From: Pandoraea terrigena
GTDB lineage: Bacteria > Pseudomonadota > Gammaproteobacteria > Burkholderiales > Burkholderiaceae
Assembly: GCF_902459705.1 (NCBI RefSeq)
Contig: NZ_CABPRU010000002.1
Span: 667,864-731,863 of the forward strand
Length of the DNA: 64,000 bases
Reading direction: 5' to 3'
Below, one piece after another: positions 22,001-34,521 of the stretch. Under the pieces are notes generated by a model that saw only the letters and a program-made list of their open reading frames with translations, did not search any database and was not told the DNA's origin. Positions within the stretch are counted from its first letter, which is position 1; every line of letters begins with the position of its first letter. The position numbers and the translations under genes were made by a program.

Positions 22001-23293
22001 TTGGAAGCCTTGCCCTTGTGGGCGCAAATTTGCGCCGTCGCCCTCCTGATCGTCTGCTCGGGATTTTTCTCCATTTCCGAAACGAGCATGATGGCGCTCA
22101 ACCGCCATCGCCTGAAACACCTGGTCCGGATGAACGTGCACGGTGCCAAGGCGACGCAAGGTCTGCTCTCGCGCACCGAAGACCTGCTCTCGACCATCCT
22201 CGTCGGCAACAACGTCATCAATACCGTCGTGCCCGTGCTCACCACGTCGATCGCGGTGCGCTATTTCGGTAATGATGCAATCACGCTGTCGATCGCGACG
22301 GCACTCATTGCGCTGCTCATCATCATTTTCGCCGAGATCGGCCCCAAGATCGTCGGCGCGACACACCCCGAGCGCATTGCGCTGCCGGCGAGCACGATGC
22401 TCAAGCCGATCGTGACGGTGGCTGCACCGCTCGTCTGGGTGCTCAACGGCGTCGTGCGCCGCATGCTGCGCGCGTTGCACATTGACACGCAGCGCACGGC
22501 AGGCGAAGCGCGTCTCACGACGGAAGAACTGCGCACCATCGTGCTCGAGGCCGGCAACTACATGCCGACCAAGCCGCGCAGCGTGCTGCTCAATCTGCTG
22601 GATCTCGAAAACATCGCGGTCGACGACGTGATGGTGCCGCGCGCGCGCATCGAGGCGCTCGACATCTCGGCGCCACTCGAAACGATCCTCTCGCAGCTCG
22701 CGACCTGCTATCACAACAAGCTGCCGGTCTACGACGGCGACATCGATCGTGTCATCGGTATCCTGCCGGTACGCCGTACGCTGGCCGCCCTGCAACACCC
22801 GGACGATCTCTCGGCCGATACCTTGCGCGCGTTGCTCGTCGAGCCGTACTTCATCCCGAGCGACACGCCTGCGTTACGCCAGTTGCAATATTTCCAGGAG
22901 AACCACCGGCGCGTGGGTCTGGTCGTCAACGAATACGGCGAAGTCGAAGGACTACTCACCACCGAGGACATCATCGAAGAACTCATCGGCGAGTTCACGA
23001 CGAGCATGCCGGGCACGGGAGGAAGCCGATCAGGCTGGACGTCGGATGACGATTGCCTGGCCAGTGGGGGCGTGGGGCTGCGCGACCTGAACCGCCGGCT
23101 GAACCTGCACCTGCCGACGGACGGCCCGAAAACGCTCAACGGGCTGATCCTCGAAGTGCTGCGCGAGATTCCCGAGGCTGCCGTCAGCCTCGAGATCAGC
23201 GGCGTTCGCATGGAAATCGTACAAATCGACAATCAGGCGATCAAGATGGTCCGTCTGTTCAAGCCGGGCACACGAACGCCGTCGCAGGATTGA
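22001..23293 (+). CDS. CNNM/CorC-type membrane protein (HlyC/CorC family)
   Basis: A 430-residue protein with an N-terminal CNNM (DUF21) domain of three to four transmembrane helices (to about residue 165, FFSISETSMMALNRHRL), two CBS domains (VDDVMVPRARIEALD; VVNEYGEVEGLLTTEDIIEELIGE), and a C-terminal CorC_HlyC domain. Members are linked to Mg2+/Co2+ efflux. TTG at 22001 (MEALPLWAQ) is chosen from similarity to homologues; the open frame extends upstream but with Arg/Pro-rich sequence. A TATAGT at about 21950 could be the -10 element, which also favours the short form. Confidence 0.9.
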   Translation: MEALPLWAQICAVALLIVCSGFFSISETSMMALNRHRLKHLVRMNVHGAKATQGLLSRTEDLLSTILVGNNVINTVVPVLTTSIAVRYFGNDAITLSIATALIALLIIIFAEIGPKIVGATHPERIALPASTMLKPIVTVAAPLVWVLNGVVRRMLRALHIDTQRTAGEARLTTEELRTIVLEAGNYMPTKPRSVLLNLLDLENIAVDDVMVPRARIEALDISAPLETILSQLATCYHNKLPVYDGDIDRVIGILPVRRTLAALQHPDDLSADTLRALLVEPYFIPSDTPALRQLQYFQENHRRVGLVVNEYGEVEGLLTTEDIIEELIGEFTTSMPGTGGSRSGWTSDDDCLASGGVGLRDLNRRLNLHLPTDGPKTLNGLILEVLREIPEAAVSLEISGVRMEIVQIDNQAIKMVRLFKPGTRTPSQD

Positions 23294-23406
23294 GCCACGT
23301 TCGTTCACTGCACGTGACACCCGCCCATTTTTCGGGCAATTCCGATTGAGCCGCCCCGGGGTTTTGACGAGACTGACGTTTTACGCAGCACTCGCCAGAC
23401 CCTGTC

Positions 23407-24579
23407 ATGTCATTTGATTTTTCCGAATCCGGCGCCACGGCGACCACAGCCGCACCGCGCGACGCCACCACGCCGTTGCAGTTGCTCGAACAGATGCTGG
23501 GCGAGGCGGTTCGGGCCGGCGCGTCAGATGTGCACTTCGAACCGATGGCCCAACGCTTTCGCATCCGTTTGCGCGTCGACGGCCAGTTGTACGAGTACAG
23601 CGATGTGCCCTTGTCGTGGCGCGACATGCTCGTCTCCCGACTCAAGGTGCTCGCCAATCTGGATATCGCCCAGAGGCGTCTGCCGCAGGACGGGCGCATG
23701 GTGTGGCGCGAAGCCGGCGAACCCGTGGAGTGCCGCGTCAGCGCATTACCCACGCTGCACGGCGAGAAGCTTGTCGTGCGCTTGCTCGACGGCGCAAAGG
23801 TTCCGCTTTCGCTGGAAGGCCTCGGCTACACGCCGAAGCAGTATCTCGCGCTCACGCGCGCGATTGCCCGGCCACACGGCATGATCCTGCTGACCGGTCC
23901 GACAGGCAGCGGCAAGACCGTCTCCCTCTATAGTTGCCTTCGAAGGCTCAACGACACGTCGCGCAATATCGTCACCATCGAAGACCCGGTGGAGATCCGC
24001 TTGCCGGGCATCACGCAGGTCAACCTCAACGAGCGCGCCGGGCTCGACTTCGCAACTGCCTTGCGTGCGTTTCTCCGGCAGGATCCGGACGTGCTCGTCG
24101 TCGGTGAGATTCGCGATGCCCAAACCGCCGAGATCGCCGTGCAGGCGGCACAGACCGGACACCTCGTGTTCGCGACCGTCCATGCGAACGACGCAACGAG
24201 CACCCTCGCACGCTTGTTCGATCTCGGTGTCGCACCGTTCAATCTTTCGTCAACGCTGCTGCTCATCAGCGCACAGCGCTTGCTCAGACGTCGATGTCCG
24301 GCGGGCTGCGAACCGGGGCGGGCGCCGGGGGCCATCGCCCAGGCCGGGCATCCCTGCATGCGTTGTCACGGCACCGGTTTCGCGGGGCGCATTGGCGCGT
24401 TCCAGGTGATGCCAATCAGCGCGACACAGGCGACCAACATTGCGCAGTCCCGCAGTCCGCACGAACTCGCGACACAAGCACAGCGTGAAGGCGTAATGAC
24501 CTTGCGGGAAGCCGGACTCTGGCATTGCGCGGCAGGCACCGTCTGCGAGGAGGATGTCGATGCGACAACGCCAGCCTGA
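23407..24579 (+). CDS. Short PilB/GspE-type secretion ATPase
   Basis: A 390-residue hexameric ATPase of the type IV pilus/type II secretion class. The N2 domain begins at ASDVHFEP (39-46), Walker A GPTGSGKT at 164-171, Asp box IEDPVE, Walker B VLVVGEIRD (229-237) and His box TVHAND. Four Cys (297, 301, 317, 320) form the zinc-binding C-terminal loop. It lacks the N-terminal MshEN/N1 domain of full PilB (about 560 residues). It is first in a run with pilC- and pilD-like genes, so it probably powers pilin assembly. Confidence 0.9.
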   Translation: MSFDFSESGATATTAAPRDATTPLQLLEQMLGEAVRAGASDVHFEPMAQRFRIRLRVDGQLYEYSDVPLSWRDMLVSRLKVLANLDIAQRRLPQDGRMVWREAGEPVECRVSALPTLHGEKLVVRLLDGAKVPLSLEGLGYTPKQYLALTRAIARPHGMILLTGPTGSGKTVSLYSCLRRLNDTSRNIVTIEDPVEIRLPGITQVNLNERAGLDFATALRAFLRQDPDVLVVGEIRDAQTAEIAVQAAQTGHLVFATVHANDATSTLARLFDLGVAPFNLSSTLLLISAQRLLRRRCPAGCEPGRAPGAIAQAGHPCMRCHGTGFAGRIGAFQVMPISATQATNIAQSRSPHELATQAQREGVMTLREAGLWHCAAGTVCEEDVDATTPA

Positions 24580-24709
24580 CGTCCCCGGGCCGCACGCCTG
24601 GCACGACGCGTCGCTTGCATTGGCGCATGCAGCGCGCAAAGCCGCGGCGCGTTCACGCCGACCGTTGCGGTCCGTGACATCACGACGAGGTAGACCATGC
24701 CACGGATGA
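24560..24709 (+). CDS. Possible 49-residue small protein between the PilB- and PilC-like genes (tentative)
   Basis: An ATG at 24560 has the perfect Shine-Dalgarno GAGGAGG ending 6 nt before it. The frame runs 49 codons to TGA at 24707-24709, overlapping the end of the PilB-like gene by 20 bp and the start of the PilC-like gene by 13 bp. The product would be Arg/Ala-rich with no recognised motif. It may be a real small protein or only a translational-coupling device that brings ribosomes to the PilC-like start. Composition alone cannot distinguish these. Confidence 0.3.
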   Translation: MRQRQPDVPGPHAWHDASLALAHAARKAAARSRRPLRSVTSRRGRPCHG

Positions 24710-25917
24710 CGCAACCCCGCCGCTGGCACTGGCAAGGTCGCGATGCCGATGGGCAGCACCGGCGCGGCGAGGTGATCGCCCACGGTGAAGCCGCCGCGCG
24801 TCTGCTGCTGCGCGGCCAGCGACTGACGATCCTGCGCTTGCGCCCGGGGCGCCGATACATCCCAGTGGGACGTGTCGGATCTGCCGATGCCACCGACCTG
24901 GTCCGGCGCCTGGCCACGTTGCTGGGTGCCGGTGTCCCGCTCACGCCGGCCCTCGACATCCTTGCCCGTGGCGCGCATACGCGAGGGCTTAAGCGGCTCG
25001 CATCCGACATCGGCCAGGACGTCAGGCGAGGGCATCCGTTGGCCCAGGCCATGGCGCGGGCCAGCCACCACTTCAGCGGCATCGACTGTCAGTTGATCGC
25101 CGCGGCTGAACTGAGCGGCCAGCTCGGCCCAACGCTGATGCGGCTAAGCGCACGCTACGATCACACCCGCAGCATGCGAGAAAAGCTCCAGCGCGCGCTC
25201 GCCTATCCATTGACGGTGTTGGGCGTCGCGTTGGCCGTTGTGATGGCGCTGCTGCAGTGGGTGATACCAGAGTTCGAGCGCCTGTTCGCCAGCGCCGCCG
25301 GGGGCGGCATGTCGCTGCCACCACTCACGCGCTGGCTCATCGACATTTCACGCGCCTCGCTGACGAGCGGGCCTTGGCTACTGGCTGGCCTGGGTGCCGC
25401 GGGGCTGGTTGTCGTGGCGGCGTTGCGCCGCAGCATGCGAATGCGGCGACTTCGGGATCGCCTGCGCTTACGACTGCCGGGCGCGGGCCGTATCCTGCGC
25501 ATGTTGAGCGCCGCCCGGTGGGCCAGAACCCTTGGCACGTTGCTCGACGCGGGCGTCGCACTTCCCGACGCCATGGACGCGGCCGCGAGCGCATGCGGCA
25601 ACCTCGTCATGCAGCGCGCGGCGCACGACGTTCACCGCGCGGTCGCGCGGGGAGGGCGTCTCGCGACCGCGCTCGAGGCCGATGCACACTGGCCCCTGGT
25701 CATCGCGCAACTGTGTGTGATCGGGGAGGAATCGGGTACACTCGGGCGCATGCTCAACCAGGCCGCTGGCCTGCTCGACGAAGACGCCTCGCACGCGCTG
25801 GTCAGTGCCTGTGCGACGCTGGAACCCATGATGATTACGTTTCTTGGCCTGCTGATCGGCGCCATGGTCCTCGCCATGTACCTGCCGATGTTCCAACTCG
25901 GATACGGTGTCGCATGA
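24697..25917 (+). CDS. pilC: PilC/GspF-type inner-membrane platform protein
   Basis: A 406-residue polytopic protein with two T2SSF domains (about residues 68-190 and 270-395) and three hydrophobic helices (VLGVALAVVMALLQWVIP; PWLLAGLGAAGLVVVAAL; MITFLGLLIGAMVLAMYLPMF). The C-terminal signature ...LEPMMITFLG...AMYLPMFQLG is typical of PilC/GspF. It anchors the assembly ATPase and feeds pilins into the fibre. GAGG lies 6 nt upstream of the ATG. Its stop overlaps the next gene by ATGA. Confidence 0.93.
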   Translation: MPRMTQPRRWHWQGRDADGQHRRGEVIAHGEAAARLLLRGQRLTILRLRPGRRYIPVGRVGSADATDLVRRLATLLGAGVPLTPALDILARGAHTRGLKRLASDIGQDVRRGHPLAQAMARASHHFSGIDCQLIAAAELSGQLGPTLMRLSARYDHTRSMREKLQRALAYPLTVLGVALAVVMALLQWVIPEFERLFASAAGGGMSLPPLTRWLIDISRASLTSGPWLLAGLGAAGLVVVAALRRSMRMRRLRDRLRLRLPGAGRILRMLSAARWARTLGTLLDAGVALPDAMDAAASACGNLVMQRAAHDVHRAVARGGRLATALEADAHWPLVIAQLCVIGEESGTLGRMLNQAAGLLDEDASHALVSACATLEPMMITFLGLLIGAMVLAMYLPMFQLGYGVA

Positions 25918-26810
25918 ACGCCATGAACGCCATGAACGGTTACGCACAGCTGCTTCCGGTCGATTGGCTGGCACATTGGGAACCGCATTGGCGCTTCGCG
26001 CTGTTCGCCGTGATGGGCATTGTTGCCGGACTTGGCCTGGATGTCGTCGTCCGACGCGTGCCCGCCGCGATCGAACGGGCGTGGCTCGAAGAGATGCGGG
26101 CCGTCAATGCCCCGAACCCGTCGCCGCTGCGCGCGCCCTTGCATCAAGCCGCCCTGCCCAACGCGGCGTTGGCGCTGGCTGCGCCAAACGCTGCTTCACC
26201 GGCGGCTTCACCCGCCCCTTCACTTCCACCTTCGTCGCCCCCATTACCTGACACCGTACGGCCACGCCGCTGGCAGCTATCGCTGCTTAGCGGCGTACTG
26301 AGCGTCGCCGTTGCATGGCGCTTCGGTCCGACCTGGCAGAGCCTCGGCGCGCTCGGACTCGTCTGGACGCTCATTGCGCTCGCCTACATCGACTCCGACA
26401 CGCAACTCCTGCCCGACGTCCTGACGCTGCCGCTGCTGTGGGCCGGCTTGCTGTGCAACCTCGGACACTGGTTCGCCGCGCTCCCGGCCGCGGTCATCGG
26501 GGCGGCGACGGGCTACCTGAGTCTATGGGCGCTGTATTGGGTGTACTGGTGGCTACGCCGGCGCGAAGGCATGGGCTTCGGCGACTTCAAGCTCTACGCG
26601 GCGCTGGGCGCCTGGTTCGGCTGGACCTCATTGCTCCAGATCCTGCTGCTGGCGTGTCTGCTCGCCATTGTCATCGCCGGCAGCGCATGGCTCATTGGAC
26701 GACTGCGCAGCGACCAAATGTTTCCTTTCGGCGCGTTTCTCGCCGCGGCAGGCATCGCCACGCTGTTCGGCGGCAACGGCCTGATGATCTGGATTGGAGG
26801 AACGCCATGA
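25914..26810 (+). CDS. pilD: Prepilin peptidase, N-terminal Cys domain degenerate
   Basis: A 298-residue aspartic-type membrane protease that cuts the leader from type IV prepilins. The catalytic segments are present: [12 protein letters not shown] (about 157-168) and the GxGD motif GFGD ending in Asp224. The usual cytoplasmic zinc/methyltransferase domain with two CxxC pairs is missing; residues about 62-118 are instead a Pro/Ala-rich linker without Cys. The start, within a 9-bp repeat encoding MNAMNAMNG, overlaps the pilC stop (ATGA), and its stop overlaps coaE in the same way, so the three are coupled. Confidence 0.92.
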   Translation: MNAMNAMNGYAQLLPVDWLAHWEPHWRFALFAVMGIVAGLGLDVVVRRVPAAIERAWLEEMRAVNAPNPSPLRAPLHQAALPNAALALAAPNAASPAASPAPSLPPSSPPLPDTVRPRRWQLSLLSGVLSVAVAWRFGPTWQSLGALGLVWTLIALAYIDSDTQLLPDVLTLPLLWAGLLCNLGHWFAALPAAVIGAATGYLSLWALYWVYWWLRRREGMGFGDFKLYAALGAWFGWTSLLQILLLACLLAIVIAGSAWLIGRLRSDQMFPFGAFLAAAGIATLFGGNGLMIWIGGTP

Positions 26811-27421
26811 CTTACGCCATCGGCTTGACCGGCGGCATCGGCAGCGGCAAGACGACCGTCGCCAATCTGTTCGCCACACACGGCATCGCCATCATCGACA
26901 CTGACGCCATTGCGCACGGCATCACCGCCCCCGGCGGCGCGGCCATGCCCGCGATCCGGCGCGAGTTCGGTGACGCGTTCGTCGCCCCGGACGGCTCGCT
27001 CGACCGCGCACGCATGCGCCATGCGGTCTTCACTGACGACGCCGCCAAGGCGCGTTTGGAGGCCATTACCCACCCGCTGATTCGCACGGAGTGCGAGCGT
27101 GCCGCCAGCGAAGCCAGAGGGCCGTATCTGATTTTCGTCGTGCCCCTGCTGGTGGAATCCGGTCAGTGGCGTGAACGCGTACAACGCGTGCTCGTCGTCG
27201 ACTGCACCGAGCAGACACAAATCGCGCGCGTGATGTCACGTAACGGCTTCACGCGCGACCAGGTGCTGGCGATCATGGCGCGACAGGCGAGCCGGGCACA
27301 GCGGCTCGCCGCGGCCGACGACGTCATCGACAACGATGCCCAGCATGCGCCGCTCGCCCCGCAGGTCGACCGTTTGCACGCGGCGTATCTGAAGCTAGCG
27401 GCGCAGGCGGAAGGCCGTTGA
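26807..27421 (+). CDS. coaE: Dephospho-CoA kinase
   Basis: A 204-residue P-loop kinase for the last step of coenzyme A synthesis. It starts with [13 protein letters not shown] (Walker A), then the DTDAIAH segment and [10 protein letters not shown], all typical. GGAGG lies 6 nt upstream of its ATG, and the start overlaps the pilD stop by 4 bp. The pilB-pilC-pilD-coaE-zapD-yacG order is widespread in proteobacteria. Confidence 0.96.
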   Translation: MTYAIGLTGGIGSGKTTVANLFATHGIAIIDTDAIAHGITAPGGAAMPAIRREFGDAFVAPDGSLDRARMRHAVFTDDAAKARLEAITHPLIRTECERAASEARGPYLIFVVPLLVESGQWRERVQRVLVVDCTEQTQIARVMSRNGFTRDQVLAIMARQASRAQRLAAADDVIDNDAQHAPLAPQVDRLHAAYLKLAAQAEGR

Positions 27422-27573
27422 TCGACGTAGGCGGCTGCGTGAATGACGTTGCGCGTGACGTCGCGCGCACGCGCCACTGTCGATTGAGCGAGCACTCGCG
27501 TTGCGCCTCGACAGATTCCGGCATTAGAATGTCGCCATTACGCTGAAAAGCGCCAACTTCTGGGCCAACGCGC

Positions 27574-28329
27574 TTGATCCTGTACGAATATCCGCTCAAC
27601 GAACGCATTCGCACGCTGCTTCGGCTGGAAGAGCTGTTCGGGCGCTTTGCCTTTTTCGTCGGGCAGGATCAGCCGCTCGATCATCACGCGGCGCTGATCA
27701 CGATGTTCGAGATTGCCGACATCGCTGGACGTACCGACCTGAAGAACGAACTGGTCAAGGAACTCGACCGTCAGCGTCAGACGCTGACGACCTATCGCGG
27801 CAATCCCGACATTGCCTCGGACGCGCTCGAACAATTCATCGGCGAAGTCGAGCTGGCCATCGCGAACCTCAACCAGATTCCCGGCAAACCCGGCCAGCAT
27901 CTGAACGACAACGAATGGCTCGCGAGCATCCGTAGTCGTTCGGTGATCCCGGGGGGCACATGCCGTTTTGACCTGCCGTCGTATTATGCCTGGCGTCACA
28001 ACGATGCCGAGCAGCGCCGCCAGGACATCGACAAGTGGATCGGCCCGCTGTTTCCCATACGCGATGCCCTCAGCATCGTGCTGGGACTCGCCCGCGAGTC
28101 CGGTCACGCCAGCAAGGCGATGGCGCAGCAAGGCAGCTACCAGCAGATGCTGACCGGCCGTGTCTATCAGCTCATGCAGGTGCGTGTGGCGCCCGAACTC
28201 CGCGTCATCCCCGAAGCAAGCGCCAACAAGTACATGCTGTGGGTGCGCTTCACGACGCAGGACGGCGATCTCAAGCCGCGTCCGGTCGACAGCGACGTAC
28301 CGTTCCTGCTCACACTCTGCAATCTCTAA
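27574..28329 (+). CDS. zapD: Cell division protein ZapD
   Basis: A 251-residue cytoplasmic protein that binds the C-terminal tail of FtsZ and bundles protofilaments. Family landmarks include [21 protein letters not shown] at the start and a central [20 protein letters not shown] block. The start is TTG at 27574, fixed by the N-terminus of the family (M-ILYEYP); no obvious Shine-Dalgarno is seen. yacG follows 4 bp after the stop. Its partner gene ftsZ is at 36896-38086. Confidence 0.94.
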   Translation: MILYEYPLNERIRTLLRLEELFGRFAFFVGQDQPLDHHAALITMFEIADIAGRTDLKNELVKELDRQRQTLTTYRGNPDIASDALEQFIGEVELAIANLNQIPGKPGQHLNDNEWLASIRSRSVIPGGTCRFDLPSYYAWRHNDAEQRRQDIDKWIGPLFPIRDALSIVLGLARESGHASKAMAQQGSYQQMLTGRVYQLMQVRVAPELRVIPEASANKYMLWVRFTTQDGDLKPRPVDSDVPFLLTLCNL

Positions 28330-28333
28330 AACC

Positions 28334-28528
28334 ATGACGACCGTCGTCAACTGCCCGACCTGTGGCAAAAAGGTCGTTTGGGGACCACAGGCAAAGTTCC
28401 GCCCGTTCTGCTCGGAACGTTGCAAGCAGATCGACATAGGCGCCTGGGCGGCCGAGAAGTACACCATCCCTGCCGACGCGCCCGACGATCCCTCACAAGA
28501 CGCCCCGCTCGATCCGACACAACGCTGA
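28334..28528 (+). CDS. yacG: DNA gyrase inhibitor YacG
   Basis: A 64-residue zinc protein with CPTCGKKV and FCSERCK providing four Cys ligands, followed by [14 protein letters not shown]. In E. coli YacG binds GyrB and blocks DNA binding. It starts 4 bp after zapD and is the last gene before a bidirectional terminator. Confidence 0.93.
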   Translation: MTTVVNCPTCGKKVVWGPQAKFRPFCSERCKQIDIGAWAAEKYTIPADAPDDPSQDAPLDPTQR

Positions 28529-28575
28529 CGCGCTGATACCGCACGGCGCGCGGGGGCGATAACCGTTCGCCCAAT

Positions 28576-28605
28576 GCAAAAGGCACCCTCGTGGGTGCCT
28601 TTTGC
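28576..28605. terminator. Bidirectional terminator between yacG and mutT
   Basis: Arms GCAAAAGGCACCC (28576-28588) and GGGTGCCTTTTGC (28593-28605) with a 4-nt loop, placed between convergent genes. Confidence 0.85.
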
Positions 28606-28682
28606 CGTTCTGGGCGCACATCCAGGATGCGTGACGCCGCCGATCGATCGGCACGATCGACAGACAGCGTCGCGTACCGCCG

Positions 28683-29117
28683 CTACGACTTCGCGGCGAT
28701 CTCCTCAGCGAGCCAGCTCAGGGGCGGCAGGGCCGCGGGCAACAGCGGCTCGACGCTCACCGGCGGACGCTGCCATGCCAGTGCCTGCCCTTCCTTGCCA
28801 TGCGGCTCGCCCTGCCATGCGGTCACCTTGCAGAAATGCAGACGCACATAGGCATGGGGATAATCGTGTTCGAGGACGCGCCACGGCGCGCAGCGCTCCA
28901 CCGTCACACCAAGTTCCTCGTGCAGCTCGCGCGCGAGCGCCGCAGCGACCGACTCGCCGGCTTCCAGCTTGCCGCCCGGAAACTCCCAATAGCCAGCGTA
29001 CGGCTTACCCGCCGGACGCTGGCCGAGGAGCACCGAGCCATCCGCGCGCACCATCACGCCGACGGCCACTTCCGTGACAGGACGCCCATCGGGTGCATAT
29101 CGTTTTGAATCTGTCAT
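28683..29117 (-). CDS. mutT: Nudix hydrolase MutT (8-oxo-dGTP diphosphatase)
   Basis: A 144-residue Nudix protein. The box covers about residues 48-71 (PGGKLEAGES ... RELHEELG). EVAVGVMVRADGSVLLGQRP and YWEFPGGK are typical of MutT, which removes 8-oxo-dGTP from the nucleotide pool. The ATG at 29117 has AAGGA upstream. A longer in-frame start would include a 9-bp repeat (29138-29164) and is less likely. Confidence 0.9.
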   Translation of the reverse strand: MTDSKRYAPDGRPVTEVAVGVMVRADGSVLLGQRPAGKPYAGYWEFPGGKLEAGESVAAALARELHEELGVTVERCAPWRVLEHDYPHAYVRLHFCKVTAWQGEPHGKEGQALAWQRPPVSVEPLLPAALPPLSWLAEEIAAKS

Positions 29118-29137
29118 AGTCCTTCGCCATTCCTGCA

Positions 29138-29164
29138 TCATCTGCGTCATCTGCGTCATCCGCG
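29138..29164. repeat. 9-bp tandem repeat upstream of mutT
   Basis: TCATCTGCG three times, the last copy with one mismatch, in the short gap before mutT. It could alter promoter spacing by slippage; no function is shown. Confidence 0.6.
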
Positions 29165-29231
29165 CTACCTGCTGAGTTTCCGGCCGGTCGGGACGTGGCC
29201 AATGGGCCAGGGTACCCCGCTCGCCGGCACG

Positions 29232-30113
29232 TTACGACGCGTGTGACGCGCTACGCTGCTTGCCCGCCCAATCGCGAGCAAACTGGAAGGCCACACGTCC
29301 CGAACGCGAACCGCGCTCCAGCGCCCAGATCAGCGCGTCATGACGCGCCGATTCCGTCTGATTGGCCGGCACGCCGAAATGTTGCAGCCAGTGACTGACG
29401 ATCGTCAGGTAGTCGTCCTGTTTGAACGGATAGAAACTCACCCACAGCCCGAATCGCTCGGACAACGAGATCTTTTCCTCGATCACTTCGCCCGGATGAA
29501 TCTCACCGTCTTCGGTGTGGCGATAGCTTTCGTTGTCCTTCATATACTCGGGCAACAGGTGACGGCGATTCGACGTCGCATAGATCAGCACATTGTCCGA
29601 CTGCGCGGCCACCGAGCCGTCGAGCGCGACTTTCAGCGCCTTGTAGCCCGACTCGCCGTCCTCAAACGAGAGGTCGTCGCAGAACACCACGAAGCGCTCG
29701 GGACGCTGCGAAATCAGATCGACGATATCGCCCAGATCGACCAGATCATCCTTGTCCACTTCGATCAGGCGAAGACCCTCGGAGGCGTATTGATTCAGGC
29801 AGGCCTTGATCAACGACGACTTCCCCGTGCCACGCGCACCGGTCAGCAACACGTTGTTGGCCGGTTCGCCGCGTACGAACTGGCGCGTATTCTGTTCGAT
29901 CAACCCTTTCTGGCGCTCGATATTCTGCAGATCGCCCAGCGTAATCGTCGACACATGCGCCACGGGTTGCAGGAACCCGCGCCCCTGCTTCTTACGCCAG
30001 CGAAACGCCATTGCGGCGCGCCAGTCGATCTCGGGAGCGGCCGGCGGCAACATCACCTCCAACCGGGCCAGCACGCCTTCCGCGCGCGTGAGGAACTGCT
30101 CCAGCTTGTCCAT
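29232..30113 (-). CDS. AAA+ ATPase of the DUF815 family
   Basis: A 293-residue ATP-binding protein. After an N-terminal helical part come Walker A GARGTGKS (92-99), Walker B FVVFCDDLSFE (141-151) and the sensor-1 segment IYATSNRRHL. Together with the LSERFGLWVSFYPF segment this matches DUF815 (YcaJ-unrelated AAA+), widespread in proteobacteria but without a settled role. mutT lies 114 bp downstream on the same strand, so co-transcription is possible. Confidence 0.88.
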   Translation of the reverse strand: MDKLEQFLTRAEGVLARLEVMLPPAAPEIDWRAAMAFRWRKKQGRGFLQPVAHVSTITLGDLQNIERQKGLIEQNTRQFVRGEPANNVLLTGARGTGKSSLIKACLNQYASEGLRLIEVDKDDLVDLGDIVDLISQRPERFVVFCDDLSFEDGESGYKALKVALDGSVAAQSDNVLIYATSNRRHLLPEYMKDNESYRHTEDGEIHPGEVIEEKISLSERFGLWVSFYPFKQDDYLTIVSHWLQHFGVPANQTESARHDALIWALERGSRSGRVAFQFARDWAGKQRSASHAS

Positions 30114-30332
30114 GCTTCGAAATCCCCGCGCCGCTCACGGGCGCTCGTGTCGATGCTTCGTCGTGTTGTGGTTTCCCGTCGCTGCGTGCCGTGGTGCTTT
30201 TGCCACCTGCCGGCGATAGGCCGATACTGCCGGCCGGCGCCACCGGCGCATGGTCGACGCCGGTCGGGCATCGACGCACTGCGCCGACGGCCTGCGCCCC
30301 CGGTGGGAGGCGGACGGCCGTCGCGTCAGGGC

Positions 30333-31562
30333 TCAGGAACGGTAATCTGCGTTGATGCTCACGTAGTCGTGCGAGAGGTCGCACGTCCATAGCGTTGTGG
30401 CGGCGTCGCCGCGGCCGAGCACCACACGTACCGTAATCTCGCTTTGCTTCATCACGCGCTGGCCGTCTTCCTCGCGGTAGTCGGCATTGCGGCCGCCCGC
30501 GCGGGCGACCAGCACGTCGTCAAGATAGAGGTCGATCTTGCTGACGTCGAGGTCGTCCACGCCCGCATAGCCGATCGCGGCCAGAATGCGGCCCAGATTC
30601 GGATCGGATGCGTAGAACGCCGTCTTCACCAGCGGCGAATGCCCGATGGCATAGGCAATCTGGCGACACTCGGCCACGTCACGGCCACCCTCGACCGTCA
30701 CGGTGATGAATTTGGTCGCCCCTTCGCCGTCGCGCACGATGAGCTGCGCCAATTCCTGCGAGATCGACAGCAAAGCATCGCGGAAGGCGGCAAAGGCCGG
30801 CGTGTCCGTGCTGGCGATTTCCGGCAGATCGGTCTGGCCCGTGGCCGCCACGATGAACGAGTCATTGGTGGACGTATCGCCGTCGATGGTGATGGCGTTG
30901 AACGAGCGATCCGCCACGTACTTCACGAGCGCGTCGAGCACCGGCTGCGCCACGCGCGCGTTGGTCCCCACGAAGCCGAGCATGGTCGCCATGTTCGGCT
31001 TGATCATGCCCGCCCCCTTGCTGATCCCCGTGAGGACGAGGGTCTTGCCGTCGATCACGATCTCGCGCGACGCGGCTTTCGGCAGCGTGTCGGTCGTCAT
31101 GATCGATTGCGCGGCCTCGTACCAGTGCGCGGGCGCCAGGTTCGCGATGGCTTGCGGCAGACCGGCAACCAGACGCTCGACCGGCAGCGGCTCCAGGATC
31201 ACGCCCGTCGAGAACGGCAGGATCTGGTTCGGGTTGACCGACAGCAGCTTGGCGAGGGCGTCACACGTCGCACGCGTGGCGACCATGCCGGGTTCGCCGG
31301 TGCCCGCGTTGGCGTTCCCCGTATTGACAACCAGCGCGCGAATGCCCGCTCGGGCGGCCAGATGCGTCTTGCAGACCGTCACCGGCGCGGCGCAAAAGCG
31401 GTTCGTCGTAAAAACACCTGACACCGTGCTACCGGCGGCCAGTCGCATGACCAGCACGTCCTTACGGTTCGGCTTGCGGATATTGGCTTCGGCCCAGCCC
31501 AGCTCGACGCCGGGAACGGCGCGCAGTTGGGAGGCTTCGATCGAGGGGAAATTGACGGCCAT
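30333..31562 (-). CDS. argJ: Bifunctional ornithine acetyltransferase / N-acetylglutamate synthase
   Basis: A 409-residue Ntn-type enzyme that recycles the acetyl group in arginine synthesis (acetylornithine + glutamate to ornithine + acetylglutamate). It cuts itself before a Thr: [10 protein letters not shown] gives Ala192/Thr193 as the cleavage site, and Thr193 becomes the nucleophile. The N-terminus ([20 protein letters not shown]) and the C-terminus ending in DYRS fit the family. It lies downstream of secA on the same strand, as in other Burkholderiaceae. Confidence 0.96.
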   Translation of the reverse strand: MAVNFPSIEASQLRAVPGVELGWAEANIRKPNRKDVLVMRLAAGSTVSGVFTTNRFCAAPVTVCKTHLAARAGIRALVVNTGNANAGTGEPGMVATRATCDALAKLLSVNPNQILPFSTGVILEPLPVERLVAGLPQAIANLAPAHWYEAAQSIMTTDTLPKAASREIVIDGKTLVLTGISKGAGMIKPNMATMLGFVGTNARVAQPVLDALVKYVADRSFNAITIDGDTSTNDSFIVAATGQTDLPEIASTDTPAFAAFRDALLSISQELAQLIVRDGEGATKFITVTVEGGRDVAECRQIAYAIGHSPLVKTAFYASDPNLGRILAAIGYAGVDDLDVSKIDLYLDDVLVARAGGRNADYREEDGQRVMKQSEITVRVVLGRGDAATTLWTCDLSHDYVSINADYRS

Positions 31563-31679
31563 GTGGGTTCGCCCGCGAGGAATAAGCGTGACAGCTCCCG
31601 CCCTGGCGATGTCGGCACGACACGCCGCCGGGGCGGCGGTTGATCGGTGCGGCCGGTCGAAAAACCGGCGCTACAAACG

Positions 31680-31710
31680 ACGCGGCGCCGATCCTGAGTC
31701 GGCGCCGCGT
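31680..31710 (-). terminator. Hairpin after secA
   Basis: Stem ACGCGGCGCCG (31680-31690) / CGGCGCCGCGT (31700-31710) begins 15 bp beyond the secA stop, and a second GCCGGT/ACCGGC hairpin (31652-31669) follows. The T-run is weak, so termination before argJ may be partial. Confidence 0.5.
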
Positions 31711-31725
31711 CGATCGCTTCACATC

Positions 31726-34521
<2,796 letters not shown>

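Noticed and set aside
25914..25939. 9-bp tandem repeat at the start of pilD as a phase-variation switch
   Set aside because: The unit is a multiple of three, so copy changes would not shift the frame, and only about three copies are present.
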